Shown here: one piece after another, positions 45,372 through 55,632 of the stretch
How the letters are laid out: every line of letters begins with the position of its first letter
Position numbering within the stretch: position 1 is the first letter of the stretch
Assembly: GCF_027595165.1 (NCBI RefSeq)
Contig: NZ_CP097291.1
Location: forward strand, 248,001-312,000
Source: Providencia sp. PROV188
GTDB lineage: Bacteria > Pseudomonadota > Gammaproteobacteria > Enterobacterales > Enterobacteriaceae
Direction of reading: 5' to 3'
Length of the DNA: 64,000 bases
Position numbers and translations under genes: made by a program
Notes under the pieces: generated by a model
What the model was told of the DNA's origin: nothing
The model's database searches: none
The model's input: only the letters and a program-made list of their open reading frames with translations

Positions 45372-46160
45372 TTATTCGTCATTACTGTCAGTTAATAACG
45401 TGTTTACTTCTTCAATTTGTTTGACGGCATCATTGATGATCGCTGCAATTTGATGAGTTTGTTCTTCATTTAATTGCTTGAGCACCATTTTGTGGCGGAG
45501 CAGGGCTTTAAAACGGCTCACTGCCATTTCGATATCTTCTGATAAGTTGGTGCCTTGCTGTAGTTCACGGGCTTTGGCTAATTTACGGCTGATAACGGCT
45601 TCAGTTTCTTTATTCTGCGCGAGGTGTTCAGCCCCTTCTGGAGTAATAGAGAAACTTTTGCGATTACGCTCGACAATTTGGGATTCCAAAAAGCCTTGTT
45701 CTTCTAATAGGGTTAAGGTTGGGTAGATGACCCCAGGGCTTGGTACATATAAGCCATTAGATGCTTCTTGGATGTCTTTGATGATTTCATAACCATAGCT
45801 TGGTTTTTTTGCTACTAAAGAGAGCACCATAATGTGCAGATCTCCATGGTCAAATAGGCGACGTAAGCCTTTGCCGCGTCCGCGACCATGACGACCCTCG
45901 CCGTGGCAGCCTTCATCACGTCCACGACCGTGACGACCCTCGCCGTGGCAGCCTTCATCACGTCCACGACCGTGACGACCCTCGCCGTGGCAGCCTTCAC
46001 CGCGTCCGCGACCGTGACGACCCTCGCCGTGACAACATTCCCCGTGGTCATGACCATGGCGATGTTCTTGGTGCTCGCTATTGTGGCAGCAGCCACCGTG
46101 TCCTCGTTGATGTTCGTCATGATGTGAGGCATAAACATGACGGCATTGATGTATTCTCAT
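45372..46160 (-). CDS. PadR-family metal-responsive regulator (YqjI-like) with His/Cys-rich repeats
   Basis: This protein has 262 residues from the ATG at 46158-46160 (MRIHQCRHVYASHH), with GAGGT upstream. The N-terminal 100 residues are rich in His, Cys, Gly and Arg and contain the 14-residue unit EGCHGEGRHGRGRD repeated about four times. A PadR winged helix follows (GDLHIMVLSLVAKKPSYGYEII, PSPGVIYPTLTLLEEQGFL), then a C-terminal helix for dimerization. E. coli YqjI, a nickel-sensing PadR repressor, has the same layout but a shorter metal-binding part (207 residues in all). It probably binds Ni or a similar metal. The usual partner yqjH is not adjacent. Confidence 0.85.
   Translation of the reverse strand: MRIHQCRHVYASHHDEHQRGHGGCCHNSEHQEHRHGHDHGECCHGEGRHGRGRGEGCHGEGRHGRGRDEGCHGEGRHGRGRDEGCHGEGRHGRGRGKGLRRLFDHGDLHIMVLSLVAKKPSYGYEIIKDIQEASNGLYVPSPGVIYPTLTLLEEQGFLESQIVERNRKSFSITPEGAEHLAQNKETEAVISRKLAKARELQQGTNLSEDIEMAVSRFKALLRHKMVLKQLNEEQTHQIAAIINDAVKQIEEVNTLLTDSNDE
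45875..46036 (-). repeat. 42-bp tandem repeats inside the PadR gene
   Basis: About four units of 42 bases (core GACCCTCGCCGTGGCAGCC on the plus strand) encode the EGCHGEGRHGRGRD repeats. Two inner units are the same base for base. The length keeps the frame, so copy-number change alters the number of metal-ligand motifs without breaking the gene. Confidence 0.88.
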
Positions 46161-46181
46161 AGGAACCTCTGTTATTATTTC

Positions 46182-46253
46182 GATATATCTAAATTGCGTT
46201 GATGAGTTCACTTTATTCCGATATATCTAAATTGTCAAATTAGATATATCTAA
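46182..46253 (-). promoter_or_regulatory. Repeated operators upstream of the PadR gene
   Basis: GATATATCTAAATT occurs at 46182-46195 and 46220-46233, and the perfect palindrome TTAGATATATCTAA at 46240-46253. The second and third face each other as an inverted repeat. They lie 22-93 bases upstream of the start codon and are likely autoregulatory sites. E. coli YqjI also binds a repeated element next to its own gene. Confidence 0.68.
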
Positions 46254-46586
46254 ACAATAAAAAATACATTGAAATGAGTGATAGACGAAGAAAGTTTATT
46301 TTTTATTCTTTTTTTCGGCTGCTAATATTTCCTTTTTAGCGTATTATCCTGCCACTTTGTGATTTCCTAGTGCTGATAATTGCTATTTTTTTGAGCATCT
46401 TTGCACGACGACGCAACTGAATGTTTTTTAGCTAAAAACTTTTTTAATAGTGATGGCTTTCACATTTATTCCACTTGTGTGGAAAAACGTGTAAAATAAC
46501 AGCAAATTAACGTAGAAAGTATGCTTTGGGCATTACAACAACTCATAAAGCATATTCCTTTCCTGTCAATTAAACGGTAAAAATCC

Positions 46587-48410
46587 TTGTCAATTCAAAA
46601 CTTAAGAAACATCGCCATCATCGCTCACGTTGACCATGGCAAGACAACACTGGTTGGTAAATTACTGCAACAGTCCGGCACTTTCGGTGAACGTGAAACT
46701 GTTGATGAGCGTGTTATGGACTCCAATGACTTGGAGAAAGAGCGTGGTATTACAATCCTTGCTAAAAACACCGCTATCCAATGGAATGGTTATCACATCA
46801 ATATCGTAGACACCCCAGGTCACGCCGACTTTGGTGGTGAAGTTGAACGTGTTATGTCCATGGTTGACTGCGTTCTGCTGGTTGTTGATGCGATGGACGG
46901 CCCAATGCCACAAACTCGCTTCGTAACGCAAAAAGCGTTCGACCACGGTTTACGTCCAATTGTTGTTATCAACAAAGTTGACCGCCCAGGCGCGCGTCCT
47001 GATTGGGTTGTTGACCAAGTATTCGACTTATTCGTGAACTTAGGTGCTACGGATGAGCAATTAGATTTCCCTATCGTTTATGCATCCGCATTAAACGGTA
47101 TCGCTGGTCTTGACCATACTGACATGGCTGAAGACATGACTCCACTGTACGAAGCTATCGTGGAACACGTTGAGCCACCAGCAGTTGATCTGGAAGGTCC
47201 ATTCCAGATGCAAGTTTCTCAGTTAGATTACAACAGCTACTTAGGCGTTATCGGTATCGGTCGCATCAAGCGTGGTACTGTTAAACCTAACCAACAAGTG
47301 ACTGTTATCGATAGCGAAGGTAAGACTCGCAACGGTAAAATCGGTAAAGTTCTGACTCATTTAGGTTTAGAGCGTATTGATTCACAACAAGCTGAAGCTG
47401 GCGACATTGTTGCACTGACTGGTTTAGGTGAGCTGAATATTTCTGACACTATCTGCCAAGTGGGTAACGTTGAAGCATTGCCTGCACTGGCGGTTGATGA
47501 GCCTACAGTTAGCATGTTCTACTGTGTTAACACCTCACCATTCTGTGGTAAAGAAGGTAAGTTCGTTACTTCACGTCAAATCCTTGATCGTCTGAATAAA
47601 GAACTGGTTCACAACGTTGCACTGCGTGTTGAAGAAACTCAAGATCCAGATGCATTCCGCGTTTCTGGTCGTGGTGAGCTGCACTTATCTGTTCTGATCG
47701 AAAACATGCGTCGTGAAGGCTTCGAATTAGCCGTTTCTCGTCCAAAAGTTATCGTTCGTGAAATCGATGGTCGTAAACAAGAGCCATTCGAACAAGTGAC
47801 TTTGGATGTTGAAGAACAAAACCAAGGCGACGTGATGAAAGCGTTAGGTGAGCGTAAAGGTGACCTGCGTGACATGATGCCAGATGGTAAAGGTCGTGTA
47901 CGTTTAGACTATATCATTCCTAGCCGTGGCCTGATTGGCTTCCGTACTGAGTTCATGACTATGACTTCAGGTACTGGTTTACTGTACTCTACATTCAGCC
48001 ATTACGATGATGTTCGCCCAGGCGAAATCGGTGGCCGTCAAAACGGTGTTCTGATCTCTAACGGTCAAGGTAAAGCAGTTGCATACGCACTGTACAGCCT
48101 GCAAGATCGCGGTAAGTTATTCTTAGGTCACGGTGCTGAGGTGTATGAAGGCCAAATCATCGGTATTCACTCACGTTCTAACGACCTGACTGTTAACTGC
48201 TTAACCGGTAAAAAACTGACTAACATGCGTGCATCAGGTACTGATGAAGCGACAACGCTGTCACCACCTATCAAAATGACTCTGGAACAAGCTCTTGAGT
48301 TTATCGATGATGATGAATTAGTTGAAGTAACTCCACTGTCAATTCGTCTGCGTAAGCGTCACTTGACAGAGAACGATCGCCGTCGTGCTGGCCGTTCTAA
48401 AGAAGATTAA
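46587..48410 (+). CDS. typA: Ribosome-associated translational GTPase TypA/BipA
   Basis: BipA is a translation-factor GTPase needed for 50S assembly at low temperature and for stress responses. The 607-residue product has the G domain ([38 protein letters not shown]), then EF-G-like domains II, III and V and the BipA-specific C-terminal domain (NRMRASGTD-like [13 protein letters not shown]). The reading frame opens with TTG at 46587, giving [18 protein letters not shown]. coli typA also uses a non-ATG start. The ribosome-binding site is weak. Confidence 0.96.
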   Translation: MSIQNLRNIAIIAHVDHGKTTLVGKLLQQSGTFGERETVDERVMDSNDLEKERGITILAKNTAIQWNGYHINIVDTPGHADFGGEVERVMSMVDCVLLVVDAMDGPMPQTRFVTQKAFDHGLRPIVVINKVDRPGARPDWVVDQVFDLFVNLGATDEQLDFPIVYASALNGIAGLDHTDMAEDMTPLYEAIVEHVEPPAVDLEGPFQMQVSQLDYNSYLGVIGIGRIKRGTVKPNQQVTVIDSEGKTRNGKIGKVLTHLGLERIDSQQAEAGDIVALTGLGELNISDTICQVGNVEALPALAVDEPTVSMFYCVNTSPFCGKEGKFVTSRQILDRLNKELVHNVALRVEETQDPDAFRVSGRGELHLSVLIENMRREGFELAVSRPKVIVREIDGRKQEPFEQVTLDVEEQNQGDVMKALGERKGDLRDMMPDGKGRVRLDYIIPSRGLIGFRTEFMTMTSGTGLLYSTFSHYDDVRPGEIGGRQNGVLISNGQGKAVAYALYSLQDRGKLFLGHGAEVYEGQIIGIHSRSNDLTVNCLTGKKLTNMRASGTDEATTLSPPIKMTLEQALEFIDDDELVEVTPLSIRLRKRHLTENDRRRAGRSKED

Positions 48411-48434
48411 TCGTTAGTCTTTGAATTAAAATTG

Positions 48435-48461
48435 AAGGTGCCAAATATGGCACCTTTTTTT
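48435..48461 (+). terminator. Rho-independent terminator of typA
   Basis: AAGGTGCCA and TGGCACCTT form a perfect 9-bp stem with a four-base loop, followed by a run of T. A clear terminator. Confidence 0.92.
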
Positions 48462-48660
48462 ATGCACAAAAATCGAACGATAAATGAATTTAGTTATATC
48501 GGAGGAGAAAATTTGTTTATCCAGACACAAACGTCATTCCTCTAGCCAATTTGCTTAATCGATAAATTGAAAAAATAACCTTAATAATCCTCAATTAGGA
48601 CTGTTCAGTTGCCTCAATAATGATTAAAGTAAATTTAATGAATAACTAAGAGGACAATTT

Positions 48661-49275
48661 ATGCTGTATATCTTCGATATGGGTAATGTGATTATTGATA
48701 TCGACTTCAATCGTGTATTTGATAAGTGGTCTGAACTAAGTGGTACCCCAAGTTCAGAAATCAAAAAGCGATTCACTTTTGGCAATATCTTCCAACTCCA
48801 CGAGTGTGGCAAAATTTCAGATATCGAATTTGCTGAACTGCTCTGTGAAGAATTGGGTATCACCCTAAGCTTTGAAGATTTTGCAGAAGGCTGGCACTCA
48901 ATTTTCATCTCACTAAGACCAGAAGTCATTGATATTATGGAACGTCTGCGTGAGCAAGGTCATCGCGTTGTCGTGTTATCTAACACTAATCGCCTGCATC
49001 TTGATTATTGGCCAGAACACTACCCTGAAATTGCAGCGTCCTCTGACTTCCTGTATCTATCCCAAGATTTAGGAATGCGTAAGCCAGACCCAGAAATTTT
49101 CAAATATGTTCTGGAATCTGAAGAATTTGAAGCAGCTGATGCGGTATTCTTTGATGATGTAGAAGAAAACGTAAAAGCGGCTGAAGCACTTGGTATCAAA
49201 GGTGTTCATGTCTTGAATAAAGACACCGTTCCTGAATATTTTCGTACTTACGACTTTAGCGCCGAAGTCGAATAA
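48661..49275 (+). CDS. yihX: HAD-family phosphatase YihX (glucose-1-phosphatase type)
   Basis: YihX-like HAD phosphatases release glucose from alpha-D-glucose 1-phosphate. The 204-residue product has motif I DMGNVIIDID (a Met replaces the usual central residue, as in E. coli YihX), motif II VVLSNTNRL, the Lys in GMRKPDPEIF and motif III FFDDVEENV. AAGAGGA precedes the start. It follows typA in the conserved E. coli order. Confidence 0.93.
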   Translation: MLYIFDMGNVIIDIDFNRVFDKWSELSGTPSSEIKKRFTFGNIFQLHECGKISDIEFAELLCEELGITLSFEDFAEGWHSIFISLRPEVIDIMERLREQGHRVVVLSNTNRLHLDYWPEHYPEIAASSDFLYLSQDLGMRKPDPEIFKYVLESEEFEAADAVFFDDVEENVKAAEALGIKGVHVLNKDTVPEYFRTYDFSAEVE

Positions 49276-49288
49276 TCCAGTTCTTAAT

Positions 49289-49319
49289 AAGGAGTAACGG
49301 CGACGTTACTCCTTTTTTT
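49289..49319 (+). terminator. Rho-independent terminator after yihX
   Basis: AAGGAGTAACG and CGTTACTCCTT form an 11-bp stem with a tight loop, followed by seven T. It ends just before the dtd start codon at 49331. Confidence 0.9.
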
Positions 49320-49330
49320 ATCGAGTACCC

Positions 49331-49768
49331 ATGATTGCATTAATCCAAAGAGTCACTCACGCGAGTGTGGTTGTTGATGAAAAAACAGTAGGGCAAATTG
49401 GTCCTGGTCTTTTAGTTTTGCTCGGTGTTGAAAAAGACGATGATGAGCAGAAAGCAAAACGCCTTTGTGAGAAAGTCCTTGGCTATCGTATTTTTAGCGA
49501 TGACCAAGGCAAAATGAACCTTAACGTTCAACAAGCTGGTGGAAGTTTATTAGTGGTTTCACAGTTCACGTTAGCCGCAGATACCAAGAAAGGGATGCGC
49601 CCAAGTTTCTCCGGCGGAGCGGAGCCAGCGAAAGCGGATCAGCTGTATCAATATTTTGTTGAGCAAAGCCGTGCACAAGGCATCGTGACAGAAACTGGTG
49701 AATTTGCAGCGGACATGCAAGTTAGCTTGACCAATGATGGTCCCGTGACTTTTTGGCTGCAAGTGTAG
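49331..49768 (+). CDS. dtd: D-aminoacyl-tRNA deacylase Dtd
   Basis: Dtd hydrolyses D-amino acids (and Gly on tRNA-Ala) from mischarged tRNA. The 145-residue product has both family signatures, SQFTLAAD near residue 77 and the Gly-cisPro motif in NDGPVTFWL near 137. The start is ten or so bases after the yihX terminator with little leader, so translation may rely on a weak ribosome-binding site or a promoter inside yihX. Confidence 0.95.
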   Translation: MIALIQRVTHASVVVDEKTVGQIGPGLLVLLGVEKDDDEQKAKRLCEKVLGYRIFSDDQGKMNLNVQQAGGSLLVVSQFTLAADTKKGMRPSFSGGAEPAKADQLYQYFVEQSRAQGIVTETGEFAADMQVSLTNDGPVTFWLQV

Positions 49769-49795
49769 AAAAATCGCTTAAGGGAGGGGGGAGAG

Positions 49796-50719
49796 ATGTA
49801 TCACCTACGGACACCAAAAGATGAACTTGAATTCGCTGCATACTACCAATTTCGCTGGTCAATGCTGCGAGAACCGTTCAAACAACCCCTTGGCTCTGAA
49901 AAAGACGGTTATGATTTAACCGCTCACCATCAAATGGTGGTTGATGAAAAAAATCGTATTTTGGCCATTGGGCGTCTATATATTAATGCCGATAATGAAG
50001 GAGCTATTCGCTTTCTCGCAGTTAATCCTGTCATGCAAGGCAAGGGGTTAGGCAAACTGATTATTATGGCGCTTGAAACCATTGCAAGGCGAGAAGGTGT
50101 TAAACGTATCGTGTCCAGTGTTCGAGAAGAAGCCGTACCATTCTTCGCCAAAATGGGTTTTGAACGTCGTGGCGAGGTCACTGGAGAGTTGAAAACCCCT
50201 GTTCGACACTATTTGATGATCAAACCAATTGAAACCCTTGACCAAATTCTCCATCGTCCGGATTGGTGCGGTGAGCTTCAGCAAGCTTGGCACAAGCATA
50301 TTCCATTAAGTGAAAAAATGGGTGTACGTATTGAACAGTACACAGGAAAGCGCTTTGTGACGACAATGCCAGAAGCTGGCAACCAAAATCCTCATAATAC
50401 TATTTTTGCTGGAAGCCAGTTTTCTCTCGCCACGTTAACTGGCTGGGGAATGATTTGGCTACTGCTGCAAGAGCATCAATTAGGCGGAGAAATCGTTCTG
50501 GTAGATGCCAATATTCGCTACGCAAAACCCGTTAGTGGACGCCCAACCGCAGTGGCCGATCTCTCACATCTTAGTGGGGATTTAGATCGCCTCGCCCGAG
50601 GAAGTAAAGCGCGGGTAAAACTAGAAGTGCATGTGAGCAATGCAGAAAACCAAGTGGGTGCGGTATTTAGCGGCATATACATGGTGCTGCCAGAAACGAA
50701 AAAAGAGAAAAGCGAATAA
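49796..50719 (+). CDS. fabY: Bifunctional acetyltransferase/thioesterase-fold protein FabY (YiiD)
   Basis: This 307-residue protein has an N-terminal GNAT domain (acetyl-CoA loop [12 protein letters not shown] near residue 80) and a C-terminal hot-dog thioesterase-like domain ([18 protein letters not shown]). E. coli YiiD has this layout and acts in initiation of fatty-acid synthesis as a malonyl-ACP decarboxylase. GGGAGGGGGG precedes the start, 27 bases after dtd, so dtd and fabY are likely cotranscribed. Confidence 0.9.
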   Translation: MYHLRTPKDELEFAAYYQFRWSMLREPFKQPLGSEKDGYDLTAHHQMVVDEKNRILAIGRLYINADNEGAIRFLAVNPVMQGKGLGKLIIMALETIARREGVKRIVSSVREEAVPFFAKMGFERRGEVTGELKTPVRHYLMIKPIETLDQILHRPDWCGELQQAWHKHIPLSEKMGVRIEQYTGKRFVTTMPEAGNQNPHNTIFAGSQFSLATLTGWGMIWLLLQEHQLGGEIVLVDANIRYAKPVSGRPTAVADLSHLSGDLDRLARGSKARVKLEVHVSNAENQVGAVFSGIYMVLPETKKEKSE

Positions 50720-50756
50720 TGTTTTTAGGTGGCTGACTGTTTTTGGTGAAGAATCG

Positions 50757-50794
50757 AAAAAGCAGGCAATCCGAAGGGATGAGCCTGCTTTTTT
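50757..50794. terminator. Bidirectional terminator between fabY and yicH
   Basis: AAGCAGGC and GCCTGCTT pair around a 15-base loop with an A run before and a T run after, so it can work on both strands between these convergent genes. Confidence 0.88.
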
Positions 50795-50815
50795 ATTGCT
50801 TACTAACTCACTGCT

Positions 50816-52609
50816 TTATTGAGTAACCATATCAGGAACATGCCTATCAACAGGGTAGGTATTTTCTGCTGGTACAGTGTGTGATTCTAGCTTGGGTTGG
50901 GATTCTGCTGATGGCTCTACGGGGGCGACGCCAGACGCCACATGGCCATCAACCACAGTACGCAGTTGAGCGCTTCCTTGAAGTGGCTTAGCGGTTAATT
51001 TTCCGTTGAGGCTTGATACTAGAGGTGATGCGAGTAAATCCCCTTGTAATGAAGCCTCGAAATCTCCCCACATTTGTGGTGAAAAGCCTGACCAACCCCA
51101 TTGGTTTAAATCACTTAAATCAATGTTGGTCCCTGATGCACGTAATTCAAAAGGTACTTTATTTGGCTCTTGCTGTGCCAGTAAACCAATTTTTGCGATA
51201 CCACGGTCAACGCTGCCACTGAGGCTTGCGGCGGCACGCCCATTACTTCCTGCAATTTCTAAAAGTGGACGACGGATCATCACCTGGTTGATGGTACCTG
51301 TATCGGCATTGAAAGTAGCTTGCCCCTTCCAGATTCCCCACTGTTTCTGTTTGATCAGGTCAACATAGCGAATGTTGCCGCTTAACGCGGTAAATTCGAA
51401 AGGAAATTCAGGTTGAATATTCATCAGCAAAGATTGCGTGACGGTAAAATTATCAATGGCGAATGTGGATAACCACGCTGGTGTGGGTTGAGCAAAGAAC
51501 GACAGCCAATTATCTGGCAAGGTATACAGAACCCCAGCGAGCGTACCGTCAGTGATGGTCAGTGATTTATCATTACGTTGCCAAACCGCACTGAGGTTAA
51601 AAATACCTTTATTGTAGTAGCCGGAGAGCTTATCAACATTGAAGTTATCACCGTCAATGTTCAGCTCACCGATGAGCGTATCAATTTGCTGGTCTTGGAT
51701 AACCAATTGATCGACATTGAAATTAATATGGCTTTTTGGGCTGCTCCAACTCCCTCTCACCAAGGCAATTTGATCGACTTCGCTGCTCAGACCCGACAGT
51801 GCCCAATCGCGCCCTTGAATATCTACATTGGTTAGTTGTAATTGGTTGATTTGCAATGTTCGGTCACTGTTTATTGCATCAAACAGCGCATCAAAGGTTA
51901 AGTCATTCTGCCAGCCCACTTTATTCATCGACAGGTTATCAATGGTGATAGAACCGTCAGCAAACCATTTTCCTTTACCCGTGATCGCCCCATTATTGAG
52001 GTAGCCGCTGATTTGGCTAAAATCTGTTACCTTTTCTTGTAATTTCCCCGTGACCGCGACATTTCTAAAAGGGAGAGAATTCAAGGTTAATTGATTGGTA
52101 GTAAAGCGAAAATCACCATAACCAAATGGATTTTCAGTTGTTGGTTTCCATGGGGTTATACCCCCTGTAAATCCTGCGACTTGAACGGTGTTTTTGTCTT
52201 GAGTTAATTGAATCTGGCTATTTTCAAATTGTAGGACTTTTGCAGAAAGCGGTAGCGGCGATGTGTTCTCGGTAAAGTTTGCAGATAAGTCTCCTTGAGT
52301 GATGGTTAAGCGTTGAATAGCTTCACCACTGAAAATATGCCGCCAATTGACATCCACCACAATTTGCCGAGCATCTAATTCTAGCTGCTTGTTGCTTGAT
52401 TCAATCTTAATGTCTTGGAAAATAAATTTACCCGGATCGGAGAATTGATGTCCCATAATGCCGACGTTAATGTCATAAGGCGTAAATTTGCTCAGAAGTT
52501 GGCTGGCGTAACCTGCTCCCCATCGAGTTTGTAAGGCAATATAGCAGGCTAGAAATACAATCAAAAGAAGCAGAAAAATATAGCCGAAAAACCTCAGTAA
52601 CCCTTTCAC
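50816..52609 (-). CDS. yicH: AsmA-family protein YicH
   Basis: AsmA-like proteins are anchored in the inner membrane and reach through the periplasm; the family is linked to lipid transport to the outer membrane. The 597-residue product has one N-terminal membrane segment (FFGYIFLLLLIVFLACYIAL) and a long beta-rich periplasmic part with AsmA text (LSKFTPYDINVGIMGHQFSDPG). The Pro/Glu/Ser-rich tail (GVAPVEPSAESQPKLE) is longer than in E. coli YicH (569 residues). It lies downstream of xanP on the same strand. Confidence 0.88.
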   Translation of the reverse strand: MKGLLRFFGYIFLLLLIVFLACYIALQTRWGAGYASQLLSKFTPYDINVGIMGHQFSDPGKFIFQDIKIESSNKQLELDARQIVVDVNWRHIFSGEAIQRLTITQGDLSANFTENTSPLPLSAKVLQFENSQIQLTQDKNTVQVAGFTGGITPWKPTTENPFGYGDFRFTTNQLTLNSLPFRNVAVTGKLQEKVTDFSQISGYLNNGAITGKGKWFADGSITIDNLSMNKVGWQNDLTFDALFDAINSDRTLQINQLQLTNVDIQGRDWALSGLSSEVDQIALVRGSWSSPKSHINFNVDQLVIQDQQIDTLIGELNIDGDNFNVDKLSGYYNKGIFNLSAVWQRNDKSLTITDGTLAGVLYTLPDNWLSFFAQPTPAWLSTFAIDNFTVTQSLLMNIQPEFPFEFTALSGNIRYVDLIKQKQWGIWKGQATFNADTGTINQVMIRRPLLEIAGSNGRAAASLSGSVDRGIAKIGLLAQQEPNKVPFELRASGTNIDLSDLNQWGWSGFSPQMWGDFEASLQGDLLASPLVSSLNGKLTAKPLQGSAQLRTVVDGHVASGVAPVEPSAESQPKLESHTVPAENTYPVDRHVPDMVTQ

Positions 52610-52647
52610 GTTTGTCTGCTCCCTTATTAATCAGATAAAAATATAAA

Positions 52648-52674
52648 TTGCCGATATGTTTAATATATCGGCAA
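52648..52674 (-). other. Stem-loop between xanP and yicH
   Basis: TTGCCGATAT and ATATCGGCAA form a perfect 10-bp stem with a seven-base loop, 39 bases upstream of the yicH start. With the hairpin at 52697 it separates the two genes. Confidence 0.55.
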
Positions 52675-52696
52675 CTCAAGGATAGCATACAGAAGA

Positions 52697-52726
52697 ACCG
52701 CCGGCGTGTTCAACTCTTGCGGCGGT
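52697..52726 (-). terminator. Stem-loop after xanP
   Basis: ACCGCCG pairs with CGGCGGT around a 16-base loop, right after the xanP stop on the minus strand. The tract that follows there (CTTCTGTATGC) is not a strong U run. Confidence 0.5.
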
Positions 52727-52734
52727 ATAGGGAA

Positions 52735-54123
52735 TTATTTTTCGTGAGGGAAAATCAAGTTCAGTACAATCGCAGTTAAACCACCTGCTGCAATACCGGA
52801 TGAAAACAGGGTTTTCAGCCAGTCAGGCGCAAATTGTAGGATTAACGGTTGCTGAGAAACCCCCATTCCTACGGCTAGAGACAATGCAATGATCATAATT
52901 GCGCGGCGATTGAGTGGCTCGCGAGAAACGATACGCACACCGGACGCAGCAATTGTGCCGAACATCACAATGGTAGCACCACCTAGAACAGGTTCAGGAA
53001 TTTGTTGCACAAAACCTGCCACTGCTGGGAACAGACCCAGTAGCACTAGCATCAACGCCACTAAGTAACCCACATAGCGGCTAGCAACACCTGTTAATTG
53101 GATAACGCCATTATTCTGACCAAAGCAGGAGTTAGGAAAGGTATTAAACACCGCTGACACCATAGAATTTAGTCCATTGGCTAATACACCGCCTTTAATA
53201 CGTTTCATATAGAGAGGTCCGTGTACTGGCTGCTCGGAGACATCTGACGTTGCTGTGATATCACCAATGGTTTCTAGCGACGTCACCATAAAAATTAGAA
53301 TTAGTGGAATGAGTAAATTCCAGTCAAAAGAGAGACCATAATAAAAAGGTTCAGGGATCGTAATCAGAGATTGATTGGCATCACTGGCTTGCGTAGTTGG
53401 CAGCATATTCATCCACCAAGCAGCAAGGTAGCCTACTGCCATTGCAATCACTAATGATGCAACGCGTAAGTACGGGTTCTTCTGGCGAGTTAACAGGATA
53501 ATGACGGCTAACACAATGCCTGCAAGAATGAGGTTATCAGGGGAACCGAATGTGTTATCGCTCAGTGCACTGTAACCCCCACCAATTGAGGTTAAACCGA
53601 CTTGAATCAGTGATAAACCAATGATCATGACCACAACACCAGAAACCAGCGGCGTGATAACTCGGCGAGCTAAATGTAAGAAACGCGATAAGATAACTTC
53701 GGTCAGTGCTGCGACCATTAATGTGCCGAATAATGCCGCCATCATGGAAGGGATATCGGCTCCGCCTTGCTTGAGTGCAACTCCCCCCATAATCAACGGT
53801 GCAACAAAGTTGAAACTGGTGCCTTGAATGGAAAGTAATCCTGAGCCGACAGGACCCCACGCGCGGATCTGAATCAGAGAGGCGATTCCTGAAGCAAACA
53901 ATGACATGCTGATGATTCGCTGGGTGTCATGAGCGGGTAGCCCAAGTGCTTGGCAGATAAGCATTGCGGGGGTAATCACCGCGACAAACATCGCTAATAG
54001 ATGCTGTCCAGCAGCAAACAGCGCCTGAGGTAAAGGTGGCCTATCTTCAAGGCGATAGATCAGTTCGCTTTGGTTTTGTACTGTTTTTTCAACATTTTGT
54101 TCTTCAGATGCCGTTGCGTTCAT
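52735..54123 (-). CDS. xanP: Xanthine permease XanP (NCS2 family)
   Basis: XanP is a proton-driven xanthine importer. The 462-residue product has about 14 membrane segments and the NCS2 signature text [17 protein letters not shown], with an acidic residue in [16 protein letters not shown]. Length and sequence match E. coli XanP (YicE). It is divergent from gltS, and a PurR-type box lies 50 bases upstream. Confidence 0.93.
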   Translation of the reverse strand: MNATASEEQNVEKTVQNQSELIYRLEDRPPLPQALFAAGQHLLAMFVAVITPAMLICQALGLPAHDTQRIISMSLFASGIASLIQIRAWGPVGSGLLSIQGTSFNFVAPLIMGGVALKQGGADIPSMMAALFGTLMVAALTEVILSRFLHLARRVITPLVSGVVVMIIGLSLIQVGLTSIGGGYSALSDNTFGSPDNLILAGIVLAVIILLTRQKNPYLRVASLVIAMAVGYLAAWWMNMLPTTQASDANQSLITIPEPFYYGLSFDWNLLIPLILIFMVTSLETIGDITATSDVSEQPVHGPLYMKRIKGGVLANGLNSMVSAVFNTFPNSCFGQNNGVIQLTGVASRYVGYLVALMLVLLGLFPAVAGFVQQIPEPVLGGATIVMFGTIAASGVRIVSREPLNRRAIMIIALSLAVGMGVSQQPLILQFAPDWLKTLFSSGIAAGGLTAIVLNLIFPHEK

Positions 54124-54172
54124 TATTCCAATTCCACTAGCAAAAAGCGCATTTTAAAGAGAATAATTCAAA

Positions 54173-54188
54173 AAGCAATCGGTTGCGC
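54173..54188 (-). promoter_or_regulatory. Possible PurR box upstream of xanP
   Basis: AAGCAATCGGTTGCGC agrees with the palindromic PurR consensus ACGCAAACGTTTGCGT at 12 of 16 positions and is itself nearly palindromic (GCAAtCGgTTGC). It is placed as an operator over the xanP promoter. Confidence 0.65.
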
Positions 54189-54356
54189 AAAAAAATTAAG
54201 GTGGATATTAAACTAAGAGCGTCACATTTTTATATGTTTTAACTTGTATTTATCGCGATTTTTTTTTCTAATCCATGCACCTGCTTTTGGCGTTTTAAGG
54301 AAAAAAATAACGTCTAATTAGTTTTAAATAATATTAACAACAGACGAGGTACATAA

Positions 54357-55571
54357 ATGTATCATCTCGATGTCTACGGCACTCTGGTCGCTGCTACACT
54401 CGTGCTATTACTCGGACGTAAACTGGTAAAGTCAGTTTCATTTCTTGAAAAATACACTATCCCTGAACCCGTTGCAGGGGGATTATTAGTCGCTTTTACC
54501 CTGTTAGTGGTTAAGCAAGTATTTGATTGGAGCCTCTCCTTCGACTTATCACTGCAAGAACCGATGATGCTCGCATTCTTTGCGACCATTGGTTTGAATG
54601 CTAACTTAGCGAGCTTAAAAGCTGGCGGTAAAGCATTGTTAATTTTCATTTTTGTCGTTGTCGGTTTATTGCTAGTTCAAAACACAGTCGGTATCGCACT
54701 TGCGAAATTATTAGGTTTAGACCCTCTTATGGGGCTATTAGCCGGCTCAATCACTTTATCCGGTGGACATGGTACTGGCGCCGCTTGGGGTAAAATCTTT
54801 ACTGAAGATTATGGCTTCAAGAGTGCAACTGAAGTTGCAATGGCTTGTGCAACCTTTGGTTTAGTACTTGGAGGGCTTATTGGTGGCCCTGTTGCACGTT
54901 TCTTAATTCGCAATATCCCAACACCTGGTACCGCGGATGAGGACAAAGATGTTCCTACCGCATTTGAAAAGCCACAATCCAACCGCATGATCAACTCGAT
55001 GGTGTTGATTGAAACTATTGCGTTGATCGCTATCTGTTTGCTAGCAGGAAGCTGGATTGCAGGGCTACTATCAGGCACCGCATTTGCACTGCCTAAATTT
55101 GTTTGCGTATTGTTCGTCGGTGTTATCTTAAGTAACAGCCTATCTTTACTTGGTTTTTATCGAGTATTTGACCGCGCGGTTTCTGTGATGGGTAACGTCA
55201 GTCTATCCTTATTCTTAGCCATGGCATTAATGAGTTTAAAACTGTGGGAACTGGCGTCTTTAGCAATCCCAATGTTAGTCATTCTCGGCGTTCAAGCTTG
55301 CGTTATGGCAGGATATGCGATTTTTGTTACCTTCCGTGTGATGGGTAAAAACTATGATGCTGCTATTTTAGCGGCGGGTCATTGTGGTTTCGGTTTAGGG
55401 GCAACACCAACCGCTATCGCTAACATGCAAGCGGTAACCGATAAATTTGGTCCATCTCACCTAGCATTCTTAGTCGTGCCGATGGTAGGGGCATTCTTTA
55501 TCGATATTGTGAATGCGTTAGTGATTAAGTTCTACTTATGGTTGCCAGTTTTCCCAACGATTGGCGGCTAG
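54357..55571 (+). CDS. gltS: Sodium/glutamate symporter GltS
   Basis: GltS imports glutamate with Na+. The 404-residue product has two inverted five-helix repeats with re-entrant loops, seen as GSITLSGGHGTGAAWG near residue 135 and AAGHCGFGLGATPTAIANM near 345. GACGAGGT precedes the start. The order next to xanP and recG is as in E. coli. Confidence 0.95.
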   Translation: MYHLDVYGTLVAATLVLLLGRKLVKSVSFLEKYTIPEPVAGGLLVAFTLLVVKQVFDWSLSFDLSLQEPMMLAFFATIGLNANLASLKAGGKALLIFIFVVVGLLLVQNTVGIALAKLLGLDPLMGLLAGSITLSGGHGTGAAWGKIFTEDYGFKSATEVAMACATFGLVLGGLIGGPVARFLIRNIPTPGTADEDKDVPTAFEKPQSNRMINSMVLIETIALIAICLLAGSWIAGLLSGTAFALPKFVCVLFVGVILSNSLSLLGFYRVFDRAVSVMGNVSLSLFLAMALMSLKLWELASLAIPMLVILGVQACVMAGYAIFVTFRVMGKNYDAAILAAGHCGFGLGATPTAIANMQAVTDKFGPSHLAFLVVPMVGAFFIDIVNALVIKFYLWLPVFPTIGG

Positions 55572-55632
55572 TACAGAACAAGTACTGAAGTAAATACAAA
55601 CATATATAACTAAATGTATAAATAAAGCAGGT

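Noticed and set aside
45888..46127. Thr/Val/Ala-rich repeat ORFs on both strands over the PadR gene (also 45815-46138)
   Set aside because: They are other-frame readings of the 42-bp tandem repeats. Only the PadR frame continues into a real domain.
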